Shown here: piece after piece, positions 53,453 through 62,520 of the stretch
Numbering within the stretch: the stretch's first letter is position 1
Layout: each line of letters begins with the position of its first letter
NCBI GenBank assembly: GCA_026988015.1
Contig: JALSMA010000086.1
Span: 17,972 to 81,971 of the forward strand
From: Desulfobulbaceae bacterium
Lineage (GTDB): Bacteria; Desulfobacterota; Desulfobulbia; Desulfobulbales; Desulfocapsaceae
DNA: 64,000 nucleotides
Direction: 5' to 3'
Program-made: the position numbers and the translations under genes
The notes under the pieces: model-generated
Databases searched by the model: none
Told to the model about the DNA's origin: nothing
Seen by the model: the letters and a program-made list of their open reading frames with translations, nothing else

Positions 53453-55675
53453 ATGAATAACACTTTCTCCATCCAGCCCGGCAGTGAAGAACCACAGGAA
53501 CAGGAGATACACCTCCGAGATTATCTCAGCATTATCACAAAGCGTAAAACAACCGTCATCACCTTTTTCATCATTGTTTTCCTCATTGTCCTGATAAAAA
53601 CCTACACCACCACTCCGCTCTACACCGCTTCCTCTCAGGTCCTCATAGAGCGAAATTTCGGAGACAGCGCCCTCGACTCTTCTCCATATGCTCGCTGGGA
53701 CCCCGATTTTCTTGCAACCCAGTTTGAATTAATTAAAAGCCCTAATGTGACCCGGCGTGTGGTCAGCACCCTCAAACTTGACACCAAGTATAAACACTAC
53801 TTCCTGAAAGAGAAAAAAGAAGGCCTGTTCAGTTTTATTTCCACTGCTAAAACCGGGCTCAAAGATTTCATCAAAGGACTGCTTCCGGCACAAGAGACCG
53901 ATCCAGAATCCCTGGCATCCGACAATAATCTCCTTGTCAGTGCAGAACCGGTAACAGACGCTGACAGAATTGCCTCAATGATCAGGGCTAACCTGTCAAT
54001 CAAACCCGTCACCAACACCAAGACCGTTGTAATCAGCTTCAGTCATAAGAATCCTGCTATGGCCAAACTGGTGATGGACTCCATTGTCAAGGCGTATACC
54101 GATGAAATCTTAGAAATAAAACTTGCCTCCAGCAGCTATTCACTACAGTGGATGACCAGCAAGGCTGACGAAGAGCGTAAAAGACTGGAAAAGTCCGAGC
54201 TGGCCCTGCAACAGTACATGCGCGATAATGACCTTGTCACCGTCGAAAACAAGCTCGCCGTCTACCCACAGAGACTCAGTGAATTCAGTTCTCAACTCTC
54301 CAAGGCTCAGGGAACCCTGAAAGAACTGGAAGCATTACACAACCAGATACAAAAACTGGGCAATGATTATAAGAATATTGAAACAATCTCCGTATTTGCC
54401 AAGAATCCGGTCCTTCAAAGTCTGCGCGAAAAGATATTTGCAGTCGAGCAGAAGATAAAAGATCTCTCGAAGAAATACGGTTACAAGCATCCTGTGATGA
54501 TCAATGCCAAAGCCGAACGCGACCTCCTCCTGAAGGAAAAAGATTTTGAAATAAACAGGATAATCGACGCAACCCGCAATGCTTACGAACTGGCAGAATC
54601 AAAAGTTGCCAGCCTCAAACAACTGCTGGCCAGCACCAAACAGGAGATACTGAATATCAACGAGCGCTTTACCCAGTATTCCATCATGAAACGTGAGGTG
54701 GACATGAACCGGGTCCTCTATGACGCGCTCACCTCCAGCATCAATAAAGCCGGGGTCACCAAGCAATCTCAGGATGTAAAAATCTGGGTAGTACGAGAAG
54801 CCCAACTCCCCACCGCGCCATCCAAACCAAACAAAAAACGAAACCTGGCTCTTGGGGTCATCTTGGGCCTCTTTGGTGGTATCGGCGTCGCCTTTTTCAT
54901 TGAGTACCTGGATAACAATGTCAAAGATGGAAAAGATATAGAGCAGCGTTTTGACATAACTGTGCTTGGAACTGTTGAAGAACTCAAAGCCCCTGATGAA
55001 TCCATTGAAACCCATCTCGTTAAACACCCTCTGTCACCTCTGGCTGAGAATTACCGTCTTATTCGTTCCGGACTGCTTCTTTCATCTCCTGACCATCCGC
55101 CACGATCAATCCTGGTGACCAGTATGTCGCCCAAGGAGGGGAAGACTGTCACCACCTGCAACCTTGCAAGAATCCTTGCCAAGAACAATAAAAATGTCCT
55201 TATCATCGACTGTGACATGCGCCGACCACGCACCCACAACCTCTTTAAAATTCCCAACTCCACAGGACTCAGTAATTACCTGTCCGGCAATACCGACAGA
55301 GACCTCATTAAAACCATCCCCAATGAGCCCATTTCACTCATTACTTCCGGGCCTATTCCCCCCAACCCTGCTGAATTACTGCAGTCAGACAGGATGAAGA
55401 CACTCATGAGGGAGATGTTGAAGAAGTTCGATTTTGTTCTTCTCGATTCCCCTCCCCTGCTTCGAGTCACAGACAGTCTCAGCATCAGCACCATTGTTGA
55501 TGGCATCCTGCTCGTCGCCAGATCGAGACAGACAACCTATGATTCCCTGGAAAGCGGCTTGAGAAAATTACACGATATCCACGCACCAGTTCTCGGTATT
55601 GTACTCAACAGGCTTGTTAAATCGAGAAAGCAGTCAGGATATTATGGATACTATGAGTACTACAACAAAGAATAG
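53453..55675 (+). CDS. Polysaccharide copolymerase with tyrosine autokinase domain (Wzc-like)
   Basis: 740 residues. N-terminal Wzz domain between helices TVITFFIIVFLIVLIKTY (about 33-50) and LALGVILGLFGGIGVAFFI (about 464-482), with a long coiled-coil periplasmic section. Cytoplasmic BY-kinase: Walker A SPKEGKTVTTCN, Walker A' IIDCDMRRP and Walker B VLLDSPPLL. The tail SGYYGYYEYYNKE is the Tyr-rich autophosphorylation cluster. Controls chain length and export of the polymer. Confidence 0.94.
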   Translation: MNNTFSIQPGSEEPQEQEIHLRDYLSIITKRKTTVITFFIIVFLIVLIKTYTTTPLYTASSQVLIERNFGDSALDSSPYARWDPDFLATQFELIKSPNVTRRVVSTLKLDTKYKHYFLKEKKEGLFSFISTAKTGLKDFIKGLLPAQETDPESLASDNNLLVSAEPVTDADRIASMIRANLSIKPVTNTKTVVISFSHKNPAMAKLVMDSIVKAYTDEILEIKLASSSYSLQWMTSKADEERKRLEKSELALQQYMRDNDLVTVENKLAVYPQRLSEFSSQLSKAQGTLKELEALHNQIQKLGNDYKNIETISVFAKNPVLQSLREKIFAVEQKIKDLSKKYGYKHPVMINAKAERDLLLKEKDFEINRIIDATRNAYELAESKVASLKQLLASTKQEILNINERFTQYSIMKREVDMNRVLYDALTSSINKAGVTKQSQDVKIWVVREAQLPTAPSKPNKKRNLALGVILGLFGGIGVAFFIEYLDNNVKDGKDIEQRFDITVLGTVEELKAPDESIETHLVKHPLSPLAENYRLIRSGLLLSSPDHPPRSILVTSMSPKEGKTVTTCNLARILAKNNKNVLIIDCDMRRPRTHNLFKIPNSTGLSNYLSGNTDRDLIKTIPNEPISLITSGPIPPNPAELLQSDRMKTLMREMLKKFDFVLLDSPPLLRVTDSLSISTIVDGILLVARSRQTTYDSLESGLRKLHDIHAPVLGIVLNRLVKSRKQSGYYGYYEYYNKE

Positions 55676-55740
55676 TTCCAACGTTAACCGGAGGCTGAAC
55701 TGACGATTCGCCATTTTCTCTTTGCACAGGGCAGATACTT

Positions 55741-58080
55741 ATGAAGTCCCTTTCTTACGCGCTCTTTCTAGGTACACTGTTTTTTGCCCCCCTGGCCTTC
55801 GGCAGCGTGGAAACATGGTCCATCGCCACCGTTGAAGTCCTGGTCTTCCTGACCACCATCATTTATTTTTTTACAATCAGGCGTAACTCCTCTCCATTTC
55901 ATAAAGTTCCAGGAATCATTCCCCTTTTCCTGCTCCTCCTCTTTATGTGGGGCCAGTTGCTGCCACTGCCACCATCCCTTGTGGCAATCATCGCCCCCGG
56001 TATCCACAAGGCCTATGCCCCGATCATTGCGGTATCAGAAGGTTCCCAGTGGATTCCACTAACCGTTAACCAGAAATCAACCCTGCTTGAAGCACTTCGA
56101 ATAAGCTCATACGTCCTCTTTTATATATTGACCATCCAACTGTTAAGCCGCCAGGAGCTGCTCCGTAAGACCGTTAAGATCGTTGTCTGGCTGGCAGCCG
56201 CCATCGCGTTCCTGGCTATCCTCCAGAAGTTCACTTCCCCGGATCTGATCTACTGGTTTCGCGCTGCTCCCGAAAACGCCAGCCCTGTCGGCCCCTGGAT
56301 TTACAGAAATCATTATGCCGGATTTATGGAGCTGCTCTTTCCAATTGTCCTGGCACTGTTTTTTTATTACCGGCCCAGGATTGACAGGAAAACTTCATGG
56401 CGCCAGAAGGTGGTCTCGACACTCTCTTCCCATGGTTCAAGCGAATATTTCTTCCTGGGATTCAGTGCCATACTCATCATAAGTTCCATCTTTATCGGGC
56501 TCTCCCGCGGAGGAATCATCTCTGCCACTCTTGCCCTGTTGTTCTTCCTGGTACTTCTCAGTAAAAAATCATCCCACAGGGGAAGAATTGCTCCACTCAT
56601 TCTCTTTAGTTCACTGCTGCTTGTTATAACCTGGTTTGGCTGGGATCCAATCATGGAGCGCTTCAACGCCACCACAGATGCCAGCGGAGCAATCAAGGAA
56701 GGGAGATTGCTGGTGTGGAAGGACTGCCTGCCATACATCAAAGACTTTTTTCTCACCGGATCTGGTTTTGGTACCTTTATCCACACTTTCCCGCAATACA
56801 GCAATCAGCCACCCGCCACAATCTACGACCATGCCCATAATGACTACCTGGAACTCTTCACCGATGGCGGACTGATCGGGTTTATCCTTGTGGCAGGTTT
56901 TGTCTGTATAGTCCTTAAAAATGGTTTTGTTCAGCTGAAAATTCGCCGTGAACCCTACTCTGTTTTCCTGATCATTGGCGCGCTCAGTGCCATATTTTCC
57001 ATAATGATCCACAGTATCACAGACTTCAACATGCACAATGGCGCCAACGGACTCTATTTTTTCTTCCTCTGCGGCCTGCTCATCTCCGCCGGAAACACTC
57101 GAATCCATTTTCGCAACAGAAGAACCCTGCTCCCTGAAGACCGGGCCGGTTGGAAATTTTCCTGCCTGACCGCACTGCCTCTCCTTATTCTGACTATTGT
57201 TGTTCAGTCTGGTATCATCTCAGCCAGACAGCATTTTCAGGAAGCCTCGAAAATTTATATCAACCCGCTTCTCTCCAAATCCCTGCTCACCGAGCAGTTA
57301 GCACAGATTGACACCACCATTGGCCAGGATCCGCTGGAAGGCCTTTACTCATCATACAAGGGCAATATTCTCTCTTTTCTCAAGGACCATAGCGCCGCTC
57401 TTGATAATTACATAGATGCTGCCAGGAAAGATCCCCTTGAAGGAGCCTACCTCCAGCGGGTTGGACTCCACCTTCCCAAAGACAAAGAAGCTCTCACCGC
57501 GATCTTGATGACAGAAGGCTACAAAAGGGGATTGAACAAAGAGCAGCATGTCCTTGTTCTTGCCGAATGGTACATGAACCGAGAGGAACGACAGAAGGCG
57601 GTTTTCGTACTGCAACAGGGATCCAGGCAGTTCAGCGACATCGCCAAAAGATTGCCGCCTTTTCTCCTCAACTACCATTTCACAAGGGATGAGATCACCC
57701 AAATTCTCCCCGAAAAGCCAGGTCCCTGGATTGCACTCGGGGTGTTTTATGAGCGCGCCGCACAGGTTGAAGAAAGCGAATACTACCGCCGTCGAGCACT
57801 GGAATTTATCGCCAATGATGACAAAATACTCCCCTCATATTTCACCCAACTCTACCAATTCTATAGAAAACAAAAACGTATAAATGATGCTGTCGCTGTC
57901 CTTCATCAGGGCATTGAATGGCTCCCGGACTACGCACCCTTCCATATCTACCTTGGCGATTATTATAATAAACAGAAAATCACTTACCGCGCCAGGGAGG
58001 AGTATGAGCAGGCCCTCATGCTTGAGCCCGGCAACGACCGGATACGAAAACGGCTGGAACGTTTGGAAATCAACAAATAA
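55741..58080 (+). CDS. O-antigen ligase/polymerase (Wzy-like) with TPR tail
   Basis: 779 residues. About ten to twelve membrane helices in residues 1-480, with the Wzy/WaaL signature HAHNDYLELFTDGGLIGFIL in a periplasmic loop and YRNHYAGFMELLFPIVLALF earlier. The C-terminal 250 residues are TPR-like (SAALDNYIDAARKDPLEGAY, YLGDYYNKQKITYRAREEYE). It polymerises or ligates lipid-linked repeats at the outer face of the inner membrane. Glycosyltransferases are not present between here and the window end. Confidence 0.88.
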   Translation: MKSLSYALFLGTLFFAPLAFGSVETWSIATVEVLVFLTTIIYFFTIRRNSSPFHKVPGIIPLFLLLLFMWGQLLPLPPSLVAIIAPGIHKAYAPIIAVSEGSQWIPLTVNQKSTLLEALRISSYVLFYILTIQLLSRQELLRKTVKIVVWLAAAIAFLAILQKFTSPDLIYWFRAAPENASPVGPWIYRNHYAGFMELLFPIVLALFFYYRPRIDRKTSWRQKVVSTLSSHGSSEYFFLGFSAILIISSIFIGLSRGGIISATLALLFFLVLLSKKSSHRGRIAPLILFSSLLLVITWFGWDPIMERFNATTDASGAIKEGRLLVWKDCLPYIKDFFLTGSGFGTFIHTFPQYSNQPPATIYDHAHNDYLELFTDGGLIGFILVAGFVCIVLKNGFVQLKIRREPYSVFLIIGALSAIFSIMIHSITDFNMHNGANGLYFFFLCGLLISAGNTRIHFRNRRTLLPEDRAGWKFSCLTALPLLILTIVVQSGIISARQHFQEASKIYINPLLSKSLLTEQLAQIDTTIGQDPLEGLYSSYKGNILSFLKDHSAALDNYIDAARKDPLEGAYLQRVGLHLPKDKEALTAILMTEGYKRGLNKEQHVLVLAEWYMNREERQKAVFVLQQGSRQFSDIAKRLPPFLLNYHFTRDEITQILPEKPGPWIALGVFYERAAQVEESEYYRRRALEFIANDDKILPSYFTQLYQFYRKQKRINDAVAVLHQGIEWLPDYAPFHIYLGDYYNKQKITYRAREEYEQALMLEPGNDRIRKRLERLEINK

Positions 58081-58157
58081 AACAAGGAAGAATCACGAGA
58101 CGATGGCCTGAGTGTAAAAAGTGCTCATAGATAGTGATGGGATCGTGAGAAGTTAAG

Positions 58158-58186
58158 ACAGCAACTGCAGCACCGCAGGACCTGCC
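58158..58186 (+). promoter_or_regulatory. Conserved upstream block of site 2
   Basis: CAACTGCAGCACCGCAGGAC plus CTGCCCCC is nearly the same as CAACTGCGGCACTGCAAGAC plus CTGACCCCC at 59519-59547. Each block lies roughly 40 bases before a regulon palindrome and so may be part of the same control region. Confidence 0.5.
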
Positions 58187-58225
58187 CCCACCCACCCCTA
58201 AACAAAAGAACATAACACACTGAAA

Positions 58226-58243
58226 ACCCGTATATTTACCTAT
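58226..58243. promoter_or_regulatory. Exopolysaccharide regulon palindrome, site 2
   Basis: ACCCGTA-TATT-TACCTAT, with GTATATTTACCTAT identical over 14 bases to site 1; 90 bases upstream of the PEP-CTERM gene. Confidence 0.6.
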
Positions 58244-58332
58244 AGGAAAACATACAACCTACTGGTATAGTACTAACCAGATGAGTACTGTCTTCCGATC
58301 ACGCTAACAAACATACAGGAGCAGGGGATAAA

Positions 58333-59010
58333 ATGAAGAGAAGGATTTTCACTGCAGCAATTATGACTGGAACCATGTTTATTTTCTATGGAGTTGCAGG
58401 GGCTATACCACTTGCCAATACTGTCTATTTCGAAGACTTTGAAAGCAAGTCATTGCTTACCGAGTGGACCAATAGCAACACTTCCTTCGATAGCAATGTA
58501 ACCTTCTATCTCGGCGATTATACTACTAACAGCAGCACCATTTTGACGCTGACAGGGCTTGGTGCACACACAGAGCTAGCTCTGGATTTCGATTTATACC
58601 TTTTCGGCTCATGGGATGGTGAAAACACAACATACGGCAAAGATTATTTTGGCTTGATGGGTGACGGTGTTGATGACATCTGGACTTTCACAAATCATCA
58701 AACTCAAGGGCAAACCTACCCAGGATCCCCAAGTGAAATATACGGATCAGGCTCCTCCGCAACCTACGTCTATAGAGATTTTGACCTCACAGGAACAGGC
58801 ACAGGAATCAACATTGCCCATACCGGTGACACGTTCAGCATGACCTTTTACAGCAACACTACGCAGAGTGATGAATGGTGGGGTATTGACAACGTTCAGG
58901 TTTCCATTAACAATGACACCCCCATACCAGAACCCGCAACCATGCTCCTGTTTGGTACAGGCCTGGTCGGACTACTAGGGGCGAAGCGGAGAAAAAACAA
59001 GAAACAATAA
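58333..59010 (+). CDS. PEP-CTERM sorting-domain protein
   Basis: 225 residues. Signal peptide FTAAIMTGTMFIFYGVAGA; a secreted beta-rich body (VYFEDFESKSLLTEWTNS, ALDFDLYLFGSWDGEN) like extracellular carbohydrate-binding-like folds; C-terminal tripartite tag IPEPATMLLFGTGLVGLLGA then KRRKNKK. Exosortase (EpsH/XrtA) recognises Pro-Glu-Pro and removes the tail during export to the surface matrix. No exosortase gene is in this window. Its regulatory palindrome ties it to the exopolysaccharide genes. Confidence 0.92.
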   Translation: MKRRIFTAAIMTGTMFIFYGVAGAIPLANTVYFEDFESKSLLTEWTNSNTSFDSNVTFYLGDYTTNSSTILTLTGLGAHTELALDFDLYLFGSWDGENTTYGKDYFGLMGDGVDDIWTFTNHQTQGQTYPGSPSEIYGSGSSATYVYRDFDLTGTGTGINIAHTGDTFSMTFYSNTTQSDEWWGIDNVQVSINNDTPIPEPATMLLFGTGLVGLLGAKRRKNKKQ

Positions 59011-59145
59011 AACTGCAGTCCTGCCTCCTCCCTTTTCATGGTAATCCCCATCGAGAGATACTAGAATCCGTGTTAAGAGAAGGGGGGGCGGTATGCCCAA
59101 GAGTACTTCCTTCGAGTGCGAGGGGCTAATTTTTTATTTAATTTC

Positions 59146-59245
59146 GGCGCACCAAGGTACGTCATGATTAAACAAAAAATGTACCCAAGGGCACTTCCCA
59201 GGGGGCGCACAACGAAGCGGGTAAAGAGATTTTACGACGCCATCA
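59146..59245 (+). repeat. Dispersed repeat family 2, copy 3
   Basis: GGCGCACCAAGGTACGTCAT, one diverged unit CCCAAGGGCACTTCCC, then GGGCGCACAACGAAGCGGGT and TTTTACGACGCC. Same order as at 13045 and 19161. Confidence 0.75.
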
Positions 59246-59561
59246 TTGTTGCGAAAAGTGAAACCGTTGCAGGGCACTCTTTTTTTGTGAAGAATACCCA
59301 TACTCACAGCCAGGAGAAGAGTCGTCCTTACTCATCAGATCGCACCTGCATCGCCCTCCACCTAATCTATATGATTTATTTTAATCAGTCTCCGTCTCCA
59401 CGGTGCGAGGTGGTCTTGCAGCAACGGTTATTGCGGATACAGTTTCTCCCCCCGTCCGATTATCAGCGAGACTCCTCCATCTCTCCTAACCGCAGGAGTG
59501 AGAAAGAGTTAAAATGACAACTGCGGCACTGCAAGACCTGACCCCCTTATTTTATGTTAAA

Positions 59562-59579
59562 ATAGGTATTTCTACCTAT
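59562..59579. promoter_or_regulatory. Exopolysaccharide regulon palindrome, site 3
   Basis: ATAGGTA-TTTC-TACCTAT, a perfect 7-bp inverted repeat with a 4-base spacer, 181 bases upstream of the CapD-type gene. Confidence 0.6.
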
Positions 59580-59759
59580 TTACATTTTAACTCCACTACT
59601 CTATATTTTTTGCCCTCACCTCACTTCAACGAAGTAATTGATGAGAAACAACAAGCATATTTTTTCTGATTTCAATTATCGTCGTTCCGTGACACACACC
59701 TATGATAGTGTTAGGATATCTATTATAGCTGAAGCACCCATTATGAATTTGACTATTCA

Positions 59760-61664
59760 ATGAAACTTCATTCAAAACTACTTATTGTTGTCCTGATTGA
59801 CACCCTTTGCATTATAGCAGCACATACCCTCGCCTACGAACTCCGTTTTGACCTTGTCCTCAGTGCCAAATTATTAAATCAGATATATATAACCGTCCCC
59901 CTGCTGATCTTCCTGAAAATTCCAATTTTCTACTTTATGGGACTTTACAGAGGAATGTACCGCTACACCAGCATCATAGACCTGATAAACATCCTCAAGG
60001 GAGTTGTCATTTCATCAGGCATAGTCATACTTTCCATAGTCTACACCAGTCGTTTCCAGGGACTCTCCCGCTCTGTTTTTATTATGGATGGAATATTTAC
60101 CTTTATATTAATAGCCGGGAACAGGGTTTCCATCCGATACTTTTTCCAGCTTAAAAACAATAAAAGGCCAACCCTTCTCTCTCAAAAAGACAAGAACACC
60201 AGACATCTTCTTCTGGTTGGAGCAGGAGACTCCGCAGAAAAAATAATAAGAGAAATCCAAAGTAACAACACTCTTTCCTACCTCATAGTCGGCCTAGTAG
60301 ATGATGATCCTGAAAAAACAAAAAGACAGATCCACGGCTATTCAATCCACGGAAGCATTGACCAGATAGAGTCAATAGTGCGTAATACCGGGGCTGACGA
60401 GATCCTCATCACCATCTCCTCTGCGAGCAGCGAAACTATGCAGAGGATTGTTGCAAAATGTAAGAAGACGGGTCTTCCTGTTAAAATAATGCCCCCCATG
60501 GGAGAAATAATTGGCGGCAAGAGTGCCCTTCAATCCATCAGGGATGTTGCCTATAGAGATCTCCTGGGCCGGGAAAAAGTCACATTGGATCAGCAAAAAA
60601 TAGGGAAATATATCACAGGCCAGGCCATTGTGGTCACAGGGGCAGGAGGTACCATCGGTTCTGAGTTGTGTCGCCAGATACTTCACTTTCAACCTAGCTT
60701 AATTATCCTGCTTGATGCAGGGGAAGAAAATCTCTACAACATAGAAATGGAGTTCAGGCACGAACTCCATTTCACGGATTACATTACGGTTCTAGGGAAA
60801 ATTCAGAACAGAGATCTTCTCGACACGCTCTTTAAAAAATATCGTCCTACTGTTGTTTTCCATGCTGCCGCATACAAACATGTCCCCCTTGTAGAAATCA
60901 ATCCCTGGGAGGCGATCTTTAACAACGTGTTCGCAGTGCGAAACCTTATCGAAACATCCATGCGCCACAACATCAAACGATTCGTACTGGTCTCAACAGA
61001 TAAGGCTGTCCGTCCCACCAATGTGATGGGCGCATCAAAACGACTGACCGAAATGCTTATGATGGCCTATTGCCAAAAACAGAACCATTCTACGGGCGGC
61101 GACAATCCAAACAAAACACTTTTTATGGCGGTACGTTTTGGGAATGTCCTGGGTTCTTCGGGCTCAGTTATCCCTCTTTTTAAACGTCAGATTGCGCGGG
61201 GCGGGCCAGTAACAGTTACGGATCCGGAGATAACCCGCTATTTCATGTCAATAGATGAAGCTGCCCAGCTCATACTGCAGGCAGGTGCCATGGGATCCGG
61301 CGGTGAAATTTTTATACTCAAAATGGGAACTCCCATTAAAATTGCGACCCTGGCCCAGGACCTTATCATACTAATGGGGTTGAAGCCTGGAAAAGATGTA
61401 AAGATTACCTATACAGGCCTACGCCCTGGTGAAAAGCTGTACGAAGAACTCATAACTGAAGGCGAGGGTATAGTCCCCACCCCTCACAAAAAAATCATGG
61501 TATTACGAGGAAACAGCAAATCGTATCAGGAAATCGAAGAGGATCTTACCAGACTGGCCGTTGCCGCAAAAAAACATGATGCTTCGGAGATAAAATATAT
61601 CCTGGAACAAATCATCCCTGAATATGTCCCGGACACCACTACCAAATCCATTGTGGACGTATAG
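59760..61664 (+). CDS. Membrane nucleotide-sugar epimerase/dehydratase (CapD/WbpM/FlaA1 family)
   Basis: 634 residues. Four N-terminal membrane helices (LLIVVLIDTLCIIAAHTL onwards), a first Rossmann module (LLLVGAGDSAEKIIREI, about 150-290) and a second catalytic short-chain dehydrogenase module (VVTGAGGTIGSELCRQI, KHVPLVEINPWEA, LVSTDKAVRPTNVMGASKR). The catalytic Tyr of the Y-x3-K motif is Met in VMGASK, as is normal for the WbpM group. It acts on UDP-GlcNAc-type sugars to make dehydrated precursors. First sugar-synthesis gene after the PEP-CTERM unit. Confidence 0.93.
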   Translation: MKLHSKLLIVVLIDTLCIIAAHTLAYELRFDLVLSAKLLNQIYITVPLLIFLKIPIFYFMGLYRGMYRYTSIIDLINILKGVVISSGIVILSIVYTSRFQGLSRSVFIMDGIFTFILIAGNRVSIRYFFQLKNNKRPTLLSQKDKNTRHLLLVGAGDSAEKIIREIQSNNTLSYLIVGLVDDDPEKTKRQIHGYSIHGSIDQIESIVRNTGADEILITISSASSETMQRIVAKCKKTGLPVKIMPPMGEIIGGKSALQSIRDVAYRDLLGREKVTLDQQKIGKYITGQAIVVTGAGGTIGSELCRQILHFQPSLIILLDAGEENLYNIEMEFRHELHFTDYITVLGKIQNRDLLDTLFKKYRPTVVFHAAAYKHVPLVEINPWEAIFNNVFAVRNLIETSMRHNIKRFVLVSTDKAVRPTNVMGASKRLTEMLMMAYCQKQNHSTGGDNPNKTLFMAVRFGNVLGSSGSVIPLFKRQIARGGPVTVTDPEITRYFMSIDEAAQLILQAGAMGSGGEIFILKMGTPIKIATLAQDLIILMGLKPGKDVKITYTGLRPGEKLYEELITEGEGIVPTPHKKIMVLRGNSKSYQEIEEDLTRLAVAAKKHDASEIKYILEQIIPEYVPDTTTKSIVDV

Positions 61665-61690
61665 TGGGTTCAGGAGATAGCGAGCAACTG

Positions 61691-61835
61691 CAAAAGACTT
61701 TAGCCACGAATTACACGAATGGCACGAATGGTAAAGACAAAGCAGTATTCGTGTAATTCGTGACTGAAAAAACTTGGTAGGTCTACTTGAGTGCAGCGAA
61801 AGCGGACAGAAGGCTCAAAGTGAGATTTGACCCTT
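61691..61835 (+). repeat. 145-bp direct repeat, unit 1
   Basis: Contains CACGAATTACACGAAT and its inverse ATTCGTGTAATTCGTG, then CTTGAGTGCAGCGAAAGCGG and ACAGAAGGCTCAAAGTGAGA. Unit 2 begins 281 bases later. Lies in the 593-base gap before the aminotransferase fragment. Confidence 0.85.
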
Positions 61836-61971
61836 TATTGTTACTACCTTACAGCACACTTTTTGAGGGTGAAGATGGCACTGTAAGGCCCGGAAACAGA
61901 TGTTATTTAGAGCTAAAGGATGAATACAGTATTATAGTCTGGTTCGCCCCTAGTTCATACAATCTTACAAA

Positions 61972-62108
61972 CAAAAGACTTTAGCCACGAATTACACGAA
62001 TGGTAAAGACAAAGCAGCATTCGTGTAATTCGTGACTGAAAAAGCTTGGCAGGTCTACTTGAGTGCAGCAAAAGCGGACAGAAGGCTCAAAGTGAGATTT
62101 GACTCTTT
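61972..62108 (+). repeat. 145-bp direct repeat, unit 2
   Basis: Nearly identical to unit 1 but lacks a 10-base GGCACGAATG duplication in the hairpin loop. The sequence between and after the units differs, so only this block was copied. No gene is called in the gap. Confidence 0.85.
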
Positions 62109-62257
62109 TGTATTGGAACCACATATTTCCTATAATGCTCTTTTTAGGGGCAAAAAGGACGACATAGGGGGTGAAAATGGCTATATTTGGGGTATTTTTG
62201 AACAATAAACAGCTGGTTAGCTTGGCCCGACCCCAATCTACCCATACCAGGTAAACA

Positions 62258-62520
62258 ATGAAAAAAACAAAACCAGTCTATGTAACTCAACCCTCCATGC
62301 CCCCCCTTGAGGAATTTACCCCATACCTTGAGAAAATATGGGGTAATAAGTGGCTTACAAATGCCGGCGAATTCCACCAGCAACTGGAAGTTGCTTTAGC
62401 TGAATATCTAGGCGCTGAATATATTTCACTTTTTGCAAACGGCACTATTGCACTGGTAACAGCGTTGCAAGCGCTGCGTGTTACGGGTGAAGTTATAACA
62501 ACACCTTATTCTTTTGTTAT
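62258..62520 (+). pseudogene. DegT/DnrJ/EryC1/StrS aminotransferase, 5' part, cut by an insertion sequence
   Basis: About 87 residues of a sugar PLP aminotransferase: TQPSMPPLEEFTPYLEKIWG, WLTNAGEFHQQLEVALAEYL, FANGTIALVTALQAL and EVITTPYSFV. A full enzyme has about 370 residues and the next family residues (A-T) are replaced by transposase sequence. It would have made an amino sugar for the exopolysaccharide. The missing 3' part is not found before the window end and may lie beyond it. Confidence 0.88.

Larger units (their letters stand above)
59011..59759. other. Repeat-rich intergenic region
   Basis: 749 bases. It contains one diverged TIR-like end (AGAATCCGTGTTAAG near 59063), repeat family 2 copy 3, a conserved upstream block and regulon palindrome site 3. 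A frame over 59116-59517 runs through the repeat and has no family features, so no gene is called. Confidence 0.6.

Noticed and set aside
59116-59517. Plus-strand frame of 133 codons upstream of the CapD-type gene
   Set aside because: It runs through repeat family 2 and a low-complexity stretch and shows no family motif.
61787-61984. Frame of 65 codons starting in direct repeat unit 1
   Set aside because: Its N-terminal half is repeat DNA present again at 62062 with a different continuation; TTG start without ribosome binding site.
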